DNA of 14,986 nucleotides, from NCBI GenBank assembly GCA_009843725.1, contig VYCX01000252.1:1-14986 (forward strand). Reading direction: 5' to 3'. Shown here piece after piece: positions 1 through 7,507 of this stretch. This stretch comes from Boseongicola sp. SB0675_bin_26. GTDB lineage: Bacteria > Pseudomonadota > Alphaproteobacteria > Rhodobacterales > Rhodobacteraceae. Position 1 is the stretch's first letter. Every line of letters begins with the position of its first letter. Both the position numbers and the translations under genes were made by a program. Under the pieces are notes generated by a model that searched no databases, was not told the origin of the DNA, and was given only the letters and a program-made list of their open reading frames with translations.

Positions 1-521
1 TTCACAAGGAGATCGGCGCGACGATGATCTACGTGACCCACGACCAGGTCGAGGCGATGACCATGGCGGACAAGATCGTGGTGCTTCGGGACGGCATCGT
101 CGAGCAGGTCGGCGCCCCCTTGGAGCTTTACCGCGATCCGGACAACCGCTTTGTTGCCGGATTCATCGGGTCACCCTCGATGAACTTTCTCGGCGGAAAC
201 GCCGAATCGGACGGAGTCGCGGTGCCGGGCTTGAAGCAGGCCGTCCAGACGGACGTTGCCCTGCCGCAGGCGGGCGAAGCCATGACTGTCGGCCTCAGGC
301 CTGAGCATGTCGAGATCGATCTTGAAGGCGACACTCACCAGGTCGAGCTTACCGAGGCACTGGGCGGCGTTTCCTATGCCTACCTGACCTGCGACACCGG
401 CGAGAAGATGATCATCGAGGAGCGTGGCGACACCCGAAGCAGCCCGGGCGACCGCGTCGGCCTTCGGTTCGATCGGAGGCGGGTGTATTTCTTCGGTCAG
501 GACGGCGCCCGGTTGCGATAG
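1..521 (+). CDS. MalK/UgpC-type sugar ABC transporter ATPase, C-terminal part (5' end outside window)
   Basis: This is the C-terminal third of an ABC ATPase that energises carbohydrate import at the inner face of the cytoplasmic membrane. The reading frame is open from the window edge (codons in frame with base 3), so the start, Walker A and signature motif lie upstream. Visible are the switch-histidine segment [18 protein letters not shown], the [10 protein letters not shown] and [13 protein letters not shown] stretches typical of the MalK/UgpC group, and a TOBE-type regulatory domain with [10 protein letters not shown] and a final [16 protein letters not shown]. It converges with the GH63 gene across a 161-bp gap. 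Its own permease and binding-protein partners must lie to the left, so it probably belongs to another operon, although such ATPases can serve several transporters. The family call is secure; the substrate cannot be read. Confidence 0.93.
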   Translation, partial: HKEIGATMIYVTHDQVEAMTMADKIVVLRDGIVEQVGAPLELYRDPDNRFVAGFIGSPSMNFLGGNAESDGVAVPGLKQAVQTDVALPQAGEAMTVGLRPEHVEIDLEGDTHQVELTEALGGVSYAYLTCDTGEKMIIEERGDTRSSPGDRVGLRFDRRRVYFFGQDGARLR

Positions 522-682
522 CGCGGAGGCCTTCGCTCCATCGCATTCGCCGAAGCCCGTGTTCGCGGTCCATTCGTGCCTTGGAATTGTTCAGCGTCCA
601 GTGGGCACGGGTCGCGGCGTGAAGCCATTGCCGCGGATCATGCAGTCCGTCTTTGCCAGGATTCTGTCACTGCGGGACTCTT

Positions 683-1960
683 TCATGCGGGCGTCTTCTC
701 GGCGTTGAGGATCTCGATCACCATTGCGGCGGTCCAGGTGAAATTGCCGCCGCCGCAGGGTTCGGCCGTGATTGGGTCGTAGTATTCGGCAAATCCGCCT
801 TTCTTGATCAGGCGGATGCTGTCGGCGTCGATTCGACGCGCCATGGCGTCTTGACCCGCAGCTTTCAGCCCGTCCGATATCATGTAGTTCACGATCAGCC
901 AGACAGGACCGCGCCAGTAGCGAAGGCCGTCATATTCAGGTGCAGTCGGATCGTGGCTGGGCACCATGAACCGTGCGCTGTCACCGAGCCTGGCTATGCG
1001 TGCGGCCAACGCTTCGGCACGGCGTTTCGGGACGGCGCAGAATGCGGCCAGAATCCCACCGATTGACGGGCTGTCAATCAGCTTGGCCGCCACGCGGTCA
1101 TAACACACGTATTGGCCAAGCCGTTCGTGCCAGAGGCTGTCTATCGCCTTGATGCCCCGCTCGGCAAAGGCACGGGACTCCGCCGCGATTTCGGCCTCTC
1201 CCAGCCGTCCGGCAAGATCCGCCAGGTCGCTGCATGATCGGATCAGGATCGCGTTGAAGTCCGGGTCGACCATGCGGAAGGGCGATGCATCGTGCAGTTT
1301 CGAATTGTCCCAGCCGAGGCTGCGGAAGTGCTGGACCAGCCAGACATAGCGCTTGTACTGCTCGTCCGTCGGTCGATGCGCGGGGTTCGCGTGACTTGTG
1401 TCGCGGCGCTGGAATTCGCCGACGGCATCGGTCGGCACGCGGGCTAGTGCATCGTCCCAGTCGACCGAATTGTCACGGCCCGATTCCCACGGGTGAATGA
1501 CTGCCACCAGCCCGGTGCCCTGCGGATCCCGGTTGCGGTAGAACCACTTGTGCCAGCCGTGAATGCGCGGCAGCAAGGCGCGGGCACGCCTCTCTGCCAT
1601 CGCCTTGTCACGGGCCCGGTCAAAGATGCGACGTACCGCAAATCCGGTGACCGGCGGCTGGGTAATGCCCGAGGTCGGCACCTTCCGTTCCGTGCCCCAG
1701 ACATCCGGACCTGGGAAGTAGCCGTCATCCGACTCGTGAAAGATGATATGCGGAACCTTTCCGTCCTCCCACTGATGCAGGAACAGCGTCTCGATCTCGG
1801 TCCACGCGCGGGCTTCGTCGAAATGGGCAATGCCCAAGGCGCTCAGGGCAGAGTCCCAGTTCCACTGAAAGGGGTAAAGCCCTTGTGTCGGCACGGTGTA
1901 GTGCCCGCGATCATTGCGCGCTATTACGGCGCGGGCCTTCTCGATCAGATCCTGTTTCAC
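683..1960 (-). CDS. GH63-type glycoside hydrolase, glucosylglycerate/mannosylglycerate hydrolase-like
   Basis: A 425-residue protein without signal peptide or membrane segment, so cytoplasmic. It has landmarks of the (alpha/alpha)6-barrel GH63 group that includes bacterial mannosylglycerate and glucosylglycerate hydrolases: FQWNWDSALSALG at 31-43, WESGRDNS at 158-165, RYWRGPVW at 347-354 and GFAEYYDP at 389-396. By family analogy Asp163 is the likely general acid and Glu392 the likely general base; this is inferred, not aligned. The start is GTG (CAC on the + strand at 1958-1960), supported by GAGGA six bases upstream that overlaps the TGA of the ATPase gene. The 9-nt gap makes it the last gene of the transporter operon. 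Its expected role is to hydrolyse the imported glycoside to a hexose and an aglycone such as glycerate. A trehalase-like or other alpha-glucosidase activity is the main alternative. Confidence 0.85.
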   Translation of the reverse strand: MKQDLIEKARAVIARNDRGHYTVPTQGLYPFQWNWDSALSALGIAHFDEARAWTEIETLFLHQWEDGKVPHIIFHESDDGYFPGPDVWGTERKVPTSGITQPPVTGFAVRRIFDRARDKAMAERRARALLPRIHGWHKWFYRNRDPQGTGLVAVIHPWESGRDNSVDWDDALARVPTDAVGEFQRRDTSHANPAHRPTDEQYKRYVWLVQHFRSLGWDNSKLHDASPFRMVDPDFNAILIRSCSDLADLAGRLGEAEIAAESRAFAERGIKAIDSLWHERLGQYVCYDRVAAKLIDSPSIGGILAAFCAVPKRRAEALAARIARLGDSARFMVPSHDPTAPEYDGLRYWRGPVWLIVNYMISDGLKAAGQDAMARRIDADSIRLIKKGGFAEYYDPITAEPCGGGNFTWTAAMVIEILNAEKTPA

Positions 1961-1969
1961 GCGCAGTCC

Positions 1970-3010
1970 TCAAGCGACGGCAAGCGTTGTGTCGGGATCG
2001 AACCAGCGCATCCGGTCAGGTTGCGGCGCAAGGGTCAGTTGATCGCCCGGCTTGACGCTCATGTCGCTGTCGAGCACCGCCCGGAACATCGATCCCTGGA
2101 CCTCGCAGGTGATCAGCAGATGCGCGCCCAGCGGCTCCACGACCTTGGCCGTCGCTGTCAGGCCCGTGTCGGCGGGGCGCATGTCTTCAGGACGAATCGC
2201 GAATTTCAGCGGCTTGCCGCTGCTCGGCCCATCCATGACCTGGCCGGCGACGGACCACTTTCCGTCCCCTGCCGGGGCTGCCGGCAGGAAATTCATGGGC
2301 GGGTTGCCGATGAACCCGGCGACGAACTCCGCCGCCGGATTGCGGTAGACCTCGATGGGGGAGGCGGCCTGCACGATCTCGCCCTGATGCATCACGCTGA
2401 TCCGGTCGGCCATGGACATGGCTTCGACCTGATCGTGGGTGACGTAGATCGCGGTGGTGGTGCTTGCGGCCAGAACGCCCTTGAGTTCGGCACGCATCTC
2501 CATCCGCAGGAGCGCGTCAAGATTCGACAGCGGCTCGTCCATCAGGATCACGTCCGGTTCCATCGCCAGGGCGCGGGCCACGGCAACGCGCTGTCTCTGG
2601 CCGCCCGACAATTCGCCGGAATAGCGTTTCAGCAGCTGCTCGATATGCATCAGCTCCGCGGTGCGTTCGACGCGGCCTTTCACCTCGTCGTTGGGCAGCT
2701 TCTGCATCCGAAGGCCGAAGCCAATGTTCTCGAACACCGTCAAATGCGGAAAGACGGCGTAGTTCTGGAACACCATCGCGATGCCGCGGTCCCTGGGCGC
2801 CAGGTGGTCCACCCGGCGCCCGCCGATCCAGACTTCGCCGGTCGTCGCGGTCTCGAGCCCGGCGATGATCCGCAGAAGCGTGGTCTTGCCGCAGCCCGAC
2901 GCGCCGAGCAGGACCATGAACTCCTGGTCCTGGATGGTCAGGTTGATGTCATGCAGCGCCTGGTATGACCCGAAACGCTTGGCGACGTTCTTGATCTCGA
3001 TCTGAGCCAT
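1970..3010 (-). CDS. MalK/UgpC-type sugar ABC transporter ATPase, complete
   Basis: This 346-residue ATPase powers the sugar importer encoded upstream in the same operon. All nucleotide-binding motifs are intact: Walker A GASGCGKT at 36-43, Q-loop Gln82, signature LSGGQ at 134-138, Walker B VILMDEP at 154-160 with Glu159, and switch His192 in [10 protein letters not shown]. After FVAGFIGNPPMNFL comes a TOBE-type regulatory domain with FAIRPEDMRPAD, as in MalK and UgpC. Length is normal for the family. The ATG is preceded by AAAGGA at good spacing, and the gap to the MalG-type permease is 28 bp. It is the partner of the two permeases and binding protein here and is probably co-regulated by the divergent LacI protein. 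Confidence 0.96.
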   Translation of the reverse strand: MAQIEIKNVAKRFGSYQALHDINLTIQDQEFMVLLGASGCGKTTLLRIIAGLETATTGEVWIGGRRVDHLAPRDRGIAMVFQNYAVFPHLTVFENIGFGLRMQKLPNDEVKGRVERTAELMHIEQLLKRYSGELSGGQRQRVAVARALAMEPDVILMDEPLSNLDALLRMEMRAELKGVLAASTTTAIYVTHDQVEAMSMADRISVMHQGEIVQAASPIEVYRNPAAEFVAGFIGNPPMNFLPAAPAGDGKWSVAGQVMDGPSSGKPLKFAIRPEDMRPADTGLTATAKVVEPLGAHLLITCEVQGSMFRAVLDSDMSVKPGDQLTLAPQPDRMRWFDPDTTLAVA

Positions 3011-3038
3011 TTTCGTTTCCTTTCAGATGCGCCCCGCC

Positions 3039-3878
3039 TCAGCGGCTGGCGATGCCCCACATGGCGAAGAGGTACTTTCGCACGGCGAAGATGAAGATCA
3101 GCGCCGGCATGACGAGGATGAACCCGCCCGCGAACTTCAGGTGCAAGGGCGAGGTGTCGAGGTTCTGCAGCAGGAACGCCGTCAGCGTCCGGTTCTCGAT
3201 GGTCAGCACCGCGGCCGCGAAGACCTCGTTCCACGAGATCACGAAGGCGAAGATCGCGGATGCGGTGATCCCGGGCAGGATCAGCGGCAGCACGACCTTG
3301 GAAAACGCGGTGAGCCGCGTGCAGCCGAGCGTCCAGGCGGCCTCCTCCAGCTCCAGCGGAATGCCGGAGAAGAGCGCGAAGGTGATGAGCACCGCGAAAG
3401 GGATCGCCAGCGTCGTATGCACGAGTGCGAGGCCGAACACGGTGTCGTCGAGCCCGGTCTGGATGAACATCACCGCAAGCGGGAGCGCCAGAAGCGGCAG
3501 CGGAAAGGCCCGGGTCAGCAGGATCAGGAGCCGGAACAGCTCCTTGCCGCGGAAGTCGAAGCGCGAGAGGGCATAGCCCGCCGGCGCCCCGATCACGATG
3601 GACATGATCATAGTCAGGCCCGCCACGAGGATCGAGTTCTTCAGAGCCGTCAGCATCCCCGCGAAGTTGGCAAAGAAGGTCAGGCTGCCGAGGTCGAACT
3701 CCGGGATGAACGGCTTGGGAAAGCTGTTCACCGTTTCCGGAGAGCTGAGCGTGTTGATCAGCAGGAAATACAGCGGAACGAGAACCCAGGCGCAGAGCAG
3801 GCCAACCGCGCTGACATAGACCCAGCGGCCTGCCCGCCGCGTGTCGGCCCCGGCGACGTCGGTGGTGACGGCGGTCAT
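3039..3878 (-). CDS. Carbohydrate ABC transporter permease, MalG family
   Basis: A 279-residue inner-membrane permease with about six hydrophobic segments, the first at about 20-42. The cytoplasmic coupling loop has the EAA motif EEAAWTLGCTRLTAFSKVVLPL at about 178-199, where the MalK-type ATPase docks, followed by the usual LPGITASAIF helix. The ATG overlaps the stop of the upstream permease (ATGA, 4-bp overlap) and its ribosome site AAAGGAG lies inside that gene, so the pair should be translationally coupled. The N-terminus is short, as usual for MalG-type partners. It pairs with the MalF-type protein to form the translocation pore. The substrate is not readable from this subunit. Confidence 0.95.
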   Translation of the reverse strand: MTAVTTDVAGADTRRAGRWVYVSAVGLLCAWVLVPLYFLLINTLSSPETVNSFPKPFIPEFDLGSLTFFANFAGMLTALKNSILVAGLTMIMSIVIGAPAGYALSRFDFRGKELFRLLILLTRAFPLPLLALPLAVMFIQTGLDDTVFGLALVHTTLAIPFAVLITFALFSGIPLELEEAAWTLGCTRLTAFSKVVLPLILPGITASAIFAFVISWNEVFAAAVLTIENRTLTAFLLQNLDTSPLHLKFAGGFILVMPALIFIFAVRKYLFAMWGIASR

Positions 3879-4720
3879 ATCGTGGCTCCTTTCGGGACGC
3901 GCAGGACGCGCAGGATGATCAGGGTGAAGGCGATGGAGATGGCCAGGATGATCAGGGCCATCGCCGCCGCCGCCCCGCTGTTCAGGAGATCGAACTGGTA
4001 GGCGTAGGTCTCACCCATGAGGACGGGGAACAGCGTGCCGCTGAGAGCGGCGACCACAGCGAAGATCTCGAAGGCCAGGATGACCCGCAGGACGAGCGCG
4101 GTTTGCAGGCTGGGGCGCAAGAGCGGCAAGGTGATGCGCAGGAACCGTTTCCAGTGCGATGCGCCAAAGACCTCGGCCGCCTCGTAGTATTCCTTGGGGA
4201 TCAGCCCGATGCCTGCCACGAGGATCACCAGCATGATGGCGGTCGCGCGCCAGATCTCTGCCAGCATGATCGCCAGGAACACGATGCCGGGGTTCTGGAA
4301 GGTCAGCAGGTTCACCGGCTTGTCGACGAGTCCGAGGCCGCTCATCATCGAGCTCAGGAACCCCGACTGCTCGAAGATGGCCAGCCAGATGATGCCCGCG
4401 GCAAGGTCCGAGATGCCAAGCGGGATGGTCCAGACATAGAGCACCAGGTCGCGGCCCTTCTTCATCCGGTTGACCATGGTGGCCATCAACAGCGCCAGCG
4501 CAAGCTGGATCGGCACCACCGCGGCCGCCAGGAGCAGCGTGTTGCGCATGGTGATCGGGAACTTCCAGTAGCTCGTCACCTCGCGGAAGTTGTCGAGCGT
4601 GAAGCCGGCTCCGGTGCTGAAGGCCTGCTTCGAGACCAGCAGGAACGGGTACAGGAAGAACAGGCACAGGAACAACGTCACTGGAAGGATCAGGACATAG
4701 GGCAACAACCGAGCGTTCAT
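3875..4720 (-). CDS. Carbohydrate ABC transporter permease, MalF/UgpA family
   Basis: A 281-residue inner-membrane protein, first transmembrane helix at about 7-30 (LPYVLILPVTLFLCLFFLYP), with further helices to the C-terminus. The EAA loop EYYEAAEVFGASHWKRFLRITLPLLRPSL begins at about residue 178, marking the ATPase contact. It lacks the large periplasmic loop of E. coli MalF and matches the smaller UgpA-type permeases in length. The start ATG has AGGAG seven bases upstream. It lies 112 bp after the binding-protein gene, across a stable stem-loop, and overlaps the next permease by 4 bp. Confidence 0.95.
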   Translation of the reverse strand: MNARLLPYVLILPVTLFLCLFFLYPFLLVSKQAFSTGAGFTLDNFREVTSYWKFPITMRNTLLLAAAVVPIQLALALLMATMVNRMKKGRDLVLYVWTIPLGISDLAAGIIWLAIFEQSGFLSSMMSGLGLVDKPVNLLTFQNPGIVFLAIMLAEIWRATAIMLVILVAGIGLIPKEYYEAAEVFGASHWKRFLRITLPLLRPSLQTALVLRVILAFEIFAVVAALSGTLFPVLMGETYAYQFDLLNSGAAAAMALIILAISIAFTLIILRVLRVPKGATI

Positions 4721-4781
4721 CGGACCGCTCCTTTTTCTTGGCGCAAGGACGCGCCGCTATCGGATTGTCTTCGGAGGGTGT

Positions 4782-4807
4782 GCCCGGACCCAATTTCAGG
4801 TCCGGGC
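4782..4807 (-). other. Intercistronic stem-loop between binding-protein and permease genes
   Basis: A perfect inverted repeat, GCCCGGACC / GGTCCGGGC, gives a 9-bp G+C-rich stem around the 8-nt loop CAATTTCA. It sits in the gap between the binding-protein stop (4833) and the permease start (4720). No T-run follows on the minus strand, so it does not look like a full intrinsic terminator. By analogy with malE-malF-type spacers, it could protect the upstream mRNA from 3' exonucleases or partly attenuate transcription, giving more binding protein than permease. The role is inferred. Confidence 0.75.
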
Positions 4808-4832
4808 TCCGGGATGCAGGGCCAAGACGGCT

Positions 4833-6098
4833 CTATTCGACCGGGCAGGCCCCGTCGGAAGGTGCGTCGGGAGCCCAGCAAGGCGCGCCGGTCTCCTCCA
4901 TGATTGCGGCAAGCCGGCCTTTCTGGTCGTCCAGGACGGCGCGGATGTCGTGACCGGCCAGAACGATGCGCTCAAAGCTGTCGACGAAGACGCGGTTGAA
5001 GTCGCCGCCCTTGTCGCCCAGACCCGCGGGCAGCAGGCCCGGGTTGGCATCGGCCGAGGCGCTCATTTTCGCAACCGCGTCACCCGCTGCCTTCACCGAC
5101 GGCGGCAGGTCGCCGGGCAGGGCCACCTCGACGACAGGGAAGAAGTTCGTGGCACGCAGCGTCGCGATCTGGGTTTCCGGCTTCAGCATGTACTCGACCA
5201 AGGCCCGGGCCGCGTCCATGTTAGGCGCGGTGCGCGGGATGGCGACACCGGCCAGAACCGGCATGAAGCCGCGCCCGGTCGGGCCAGCAGGCGCCGGAAA
5301 GGCGACGAAGTCGTCGGGCCGCTCGTTGAACGCCTGAGCAAGGCGCGAGGTGTGGTCGAACACGATCCACGCGTCACCCGACAGCAGTTGTTCCTGCATG
5401 AACGAGAAGTTGGTGGAGGCCGGGTTGGTGTGCGCCCAAAGCTCGCGCATCTTTTCCCAGGCGGTCACGGCTTCGTCGGAGGCGAAGGTGCGGACCACGC
5501 CATTGGTGAACGACGGGTAGAGATAGCCTTGGAAGAAGCGGTGCTTCAGACCCTTCGGGCCAGCCGGGAAGCCGAACTTGGGCTCTCCTGCCGCTTCATG
5601 CGCGTTGGCTGCCCACTGGATCAGCTGGTCGTAGGTCAAGGCGTCGATATCGGCGCCTTCCGGCAGGTACTGCAGCGCTTCCTTGCTGGCCGCCATGATG
5701 TAGCTGGCCTGCATCCAGGGAATGTACTGCATGCTGCCGGTGCCGAGCTTGGCGAGATCGTTGAACGTGCCCGAGGCACTCATCACGCCCAGGTCATCGA
5801 GGTCGACAAGATCATCGGGATTCATGGCGGAGAAGTCGCCATGCAGCGCGCCCAGGACGCCGATCGTCCCGGAACCGGCCTGAAGTTCGGCCTGAAGCCG
5901 GGTCAGCCACGGGCCGCCATCGTTGGGCTGGTAGTCGACATCGCCGGCATCGGCGAGGACCTGCTCGCGCATGGCTTGCGCCTCTTCGACGGGTTTTGCC
6001 TGCGTGGACCAGAACAGCACTTCGGCCTGGGCCGCGAACGCGGTGCAGGCAATGGCAGCGCCGGACGCTGCGCCAAGAATTCTCGAATGTAGGGTCAT
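4833..6098 (-). CDS. Periplasmic sugar-binding protein (extracellular solute-binding family 1)
   Basis: The binding protein of the importer, 421 residues, first gene of the operon. The start at 6098 is chosen over upstream in-frame codons because GGGAGG lies just before it and it begins a clear Sec signal peptide (MTLHSRILGAASGAAIACTA..., predicted cleavage after AQA at about 25). The mature protein begins EVLFWSTQAKPVEEAQ and has family 1 features such as FASDEAVTAWEKMRELW, FSFMQEQLLSGDAWIVFD and AGVAIPRTAPNMDAARALVEYML. A tail with two cysteines (PCWAPDAPSDGACPVE) may form a disulfide in the periplasm. There is no lipobox. The ligand cannot be deduced directly; the linked GH63 enzyme suggests a small glycoside. 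Confidence 0.93.
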   Translation of the reverse strand: MTLHSRILGAASGAAIACTAFAAQAEVLFWSTQAKPVEEAQAMREQVLADAGDVDYQPNDGGPWLTRLQAELQAGSGTIGVLGALHGDFSAMNPDDLVDLDDLGVMSASGTFNDLAKLGTGSMQYIPWMQASYIMAASKEALQYLPEGADIDALTYDQLIQWAANAHEAAGEPKFGFPAGPKGLKHRFFQGYLYPSFTNGVVRTFASDEAVTAWEKMRELWAHTNPASTNFSFMQEQLLSGDAWIVFDHTSRLAQAFNERPDDFVAFPAPAGPTGRGFMPVLAGVAIPRTAPNMDAARALVEYMLKPETQIATLRATNFFPVVEVALPGDLPPSVKAAGDAVAKMSASADANPGLLPAGLGDKGGDFNRVFVDSFERIVLAGHDIRAVLDDQKGRLAAIMEETGAPCWAPDAPSDGACPVE

Positions 6099-6256
6099 GC
6101 TTCCTCCCTTGGGTGTCGGTCGGGGCCGGCCCTCATGCCGACGCCCATCTGAAAACAGCCTCGCCTCGACCAACGGTCGAATGGTCAGCCCTGTCGGGTG
6201 GCAGGCATTGGGCCATTGGCATGGCCGCTGCGAATCGCCTCCCTTGCGCGCAGATT

Positions 6257-6281
6257 GATATATCGTTATATCTCTTGTCAA
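6257..6281 (-). promoter_or_regulatory. Predicted operon promoter (-35) with overlapping LacI-type operator
   Basis: On the minus strand a perfect -35 hexamer TTGACA occupies 6281-6276. Directly downstream, 6257-6272 is the near-palindrome GATATATCGTTATATC, whose 6-bp arms GATATA/TATATC match exactly around a central CG, the layout usual for LacI-family operators. Candidate -10 sequences are only moderate: TATCAA at 15-bp spacing, or TCAATC at 17 bp. The palindrome lies between -35 and -10, where a bound repressor would block the polymerase, so the regulator at 6400 probably controls the binding-protein operon here. The leader to the start codon would be about 150 nt. Confidence 0.6.
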
Positions 6282-6365
6282 GGAAATTTTCGGACTGGCC
6301 AAGAATTTTATTGCTGGTCAGCGATAATTCTCCTTGCATATTTGACTCTCTGCACGCAAAAGACA

Positions 6366-6381
6366 GCCTAAACGTTATATC
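6366..6381 (+). promoter_or_regulatory. Second candidate LacI-type operator (one conserved half)
   Basis: GCCTAAACGTTATATC carries the same nine-base sequence CGTTATATC as the right half of the palindrome at 6257-6272, with a poorly matching left half. It ends 18 bases before the GTG of the regulator gene. The two centres are 109 bp apart, about ten helical turns, which would allow a looped repressor tetramer or separate autoregulation. Only one half-site is conserved, so binding is tentative. Confidence 0.4.
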
Positions 6382-6399
6382 CAATTGGAAGGTCCAGCA

Positions 6400-7413
6400 G
6401 TGTCCGGCAAGCCAACACTGGAAACGGTCGCCAAGATGGCAGGCGTTTCGGTTCCGACCGTGAGCCAGGCCTTGCGCGGTACCGGGCGGATCTCGGCTGA
6501 AACCCGCAAGAAGGTGCTGGAGGCGGCAAGCAAGCTGCACTACGTGAAAGACTCCCGCGCCGCCTCCATGCGGTCGGGCGAAAACCACGAGATCGGCTTC
6601 GTCATCAACCAGTTGCAGAACCCCTTCAACGCAGAGGTCATCAGCGGCGCCGTGGATCTTCTGGAAGCAAAGGGATACCTGGTCTCCATCGTTGACACGC
6701 GCGACGACTCCGATCGCCAGAAAAGGCAACTCGAAGCCTTCATCCGGCACGGTCGCGGCGGACTGCTTTGGGTTCCGGCGACGGACACGCAGCCCGAGGC
6801 CCTGGAGCTGCTAAGCGCGCAGAGAATACCCGCCGTCACCTTCTTGAGGCCCGTGCACCGCGACCTTGATCACGTCGGCATCCGCAATGCCGAGGCGACC
6901 GCAACAGCGACCGGGTACCTGGCAGGTCTGGGTCACAGGCACATCGCCTATCTCGGCGGAACCGAAATGACCCATGTGCGCAAGGAAAGGATCGAGGGAT
7001 ACGAACGGGAGAGGGCGCGACGCAATCTGGCTCCGAGCGTGGTCTGGGATTGCGAGGACTACAAGCTGGCTGGCCTCAATGCCCTGTTGGACTTGCGCCG
7101 GGCGCATCCTGAAATCACGGCCGTGGTTTGCAATGGTGACATGGTCGCGCTCGGCGCCAGCCTCGCTCTCATACGTTCGGGCCAAAGGCCGGGCCACGAC
7201 GTTTCGATCATCGGCTTCGACGACATTCAGGACGCAGCCGCCGCCACGCCTCCGTTGACCACGATGGCCGTGCATCCCCAGAAACTGGGTCGCAAGCTGG
7301 CAAGGGTGCTGCTGGATCGTGTCGAAGACCCAAGCATGCCAGCGACCGTGTCCGAGGTTTCTGCTGAACTGGTGATCAGGGCCACGACGGGCGCGCCGAA
7401 AGACCCCGCCTAG
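6400..7413 (+). CDS. LacI-family transcriptional regulator
   Basis: A 337-residue DNA-binding regulator divergent from the sugar-transport operon and most likely its local repressor. The start is taken as GTG at 6400 because GGAAGG lies seven bases upstream; a TTG at 6385 is in frame but is followed, not preceded, by that site. The N-terminal helix-turn-helix is TLETVAKMAGVSVPTVSQAL (residues 6-25), then a hinge region near KDSRAASMRSGENHEIGFVI and a periplasmic-binding-protein-like effector domain with GVRNAE-type contacts (VGIRNAEATATATGYLAGLG, HRHIAYLGG) and the late SIIGFDDIQDAAAATPPLTT segment typical of the family. The effector is probably the imported glycoside or a breakdown product. 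Confidence 0.93.
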   Translation: MSGKPTLETVAKMAGVSVPTVSQALRGTGRISAETRKKVLEAASKLHYVKDSRAASMRSGENHEIGFVINQLQNPFNAEVISGAVDLLEAKGYLVSIVDTRDDSDRQKRQLEAFIRHGRGGLLWVPATDTQPEALELLSAQRIPAVTFLRPVHRDLDHVGIRNAEATATATGYLAGLGHRHIAYLGGTEMTHVRKERIEGYERERARRNLAPSVVWDCEDYKLAGLNALLDLRRAHPEITAVVCNGDMVALGASLALIRSGQRPGHDVSIIGFDDIQDAAAATPPLTTMAVHPQKLGRKLARVLLDRVEDPSMPATVSEVSAELVIRATTGAPKDPA

Positions 7414-7507
7414 CTGGCCCGATTCGGTTTGATGCCCGGACCAGAGGTCGTGCTGACACGGTGGCGGTGTCCCGCTTCCAGGGTGGGGCGGACTTGGCCG
7501 GGCATTT

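Noticed and set aside
523..552. Possible bidirectional terminator between the converging ATPase and GH63 genes
   Set aside because: GCGGA-GGCC-TTCGC gives only a 5-bp stem including a G-T pair and no T-run on either strand; the rest of the 161-bp gap shows nothing else.
1493..2968. 491-codon open frame on the + strand
   Set aside because: It lies entirely antisense to the GH63 and ATPase genes, which have full conserved motifs; the translation is rich in His, Arg and Gly as is normal for shadows in high-G+C DNA and matches no family I recognise.
4950..6092. 380-codon open frame on the + strand
   Set aside because: Antisense to the sugar-binding protein gene, with shadow-like composition and no recognisable domain.
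6099..6302. N-terminal extension of the sugar-binding protein up to 6302
   Set aside because: The extra 68 residues precede a normal signal peptide, have no ribosome site, and run through the predicted promoter and operator.
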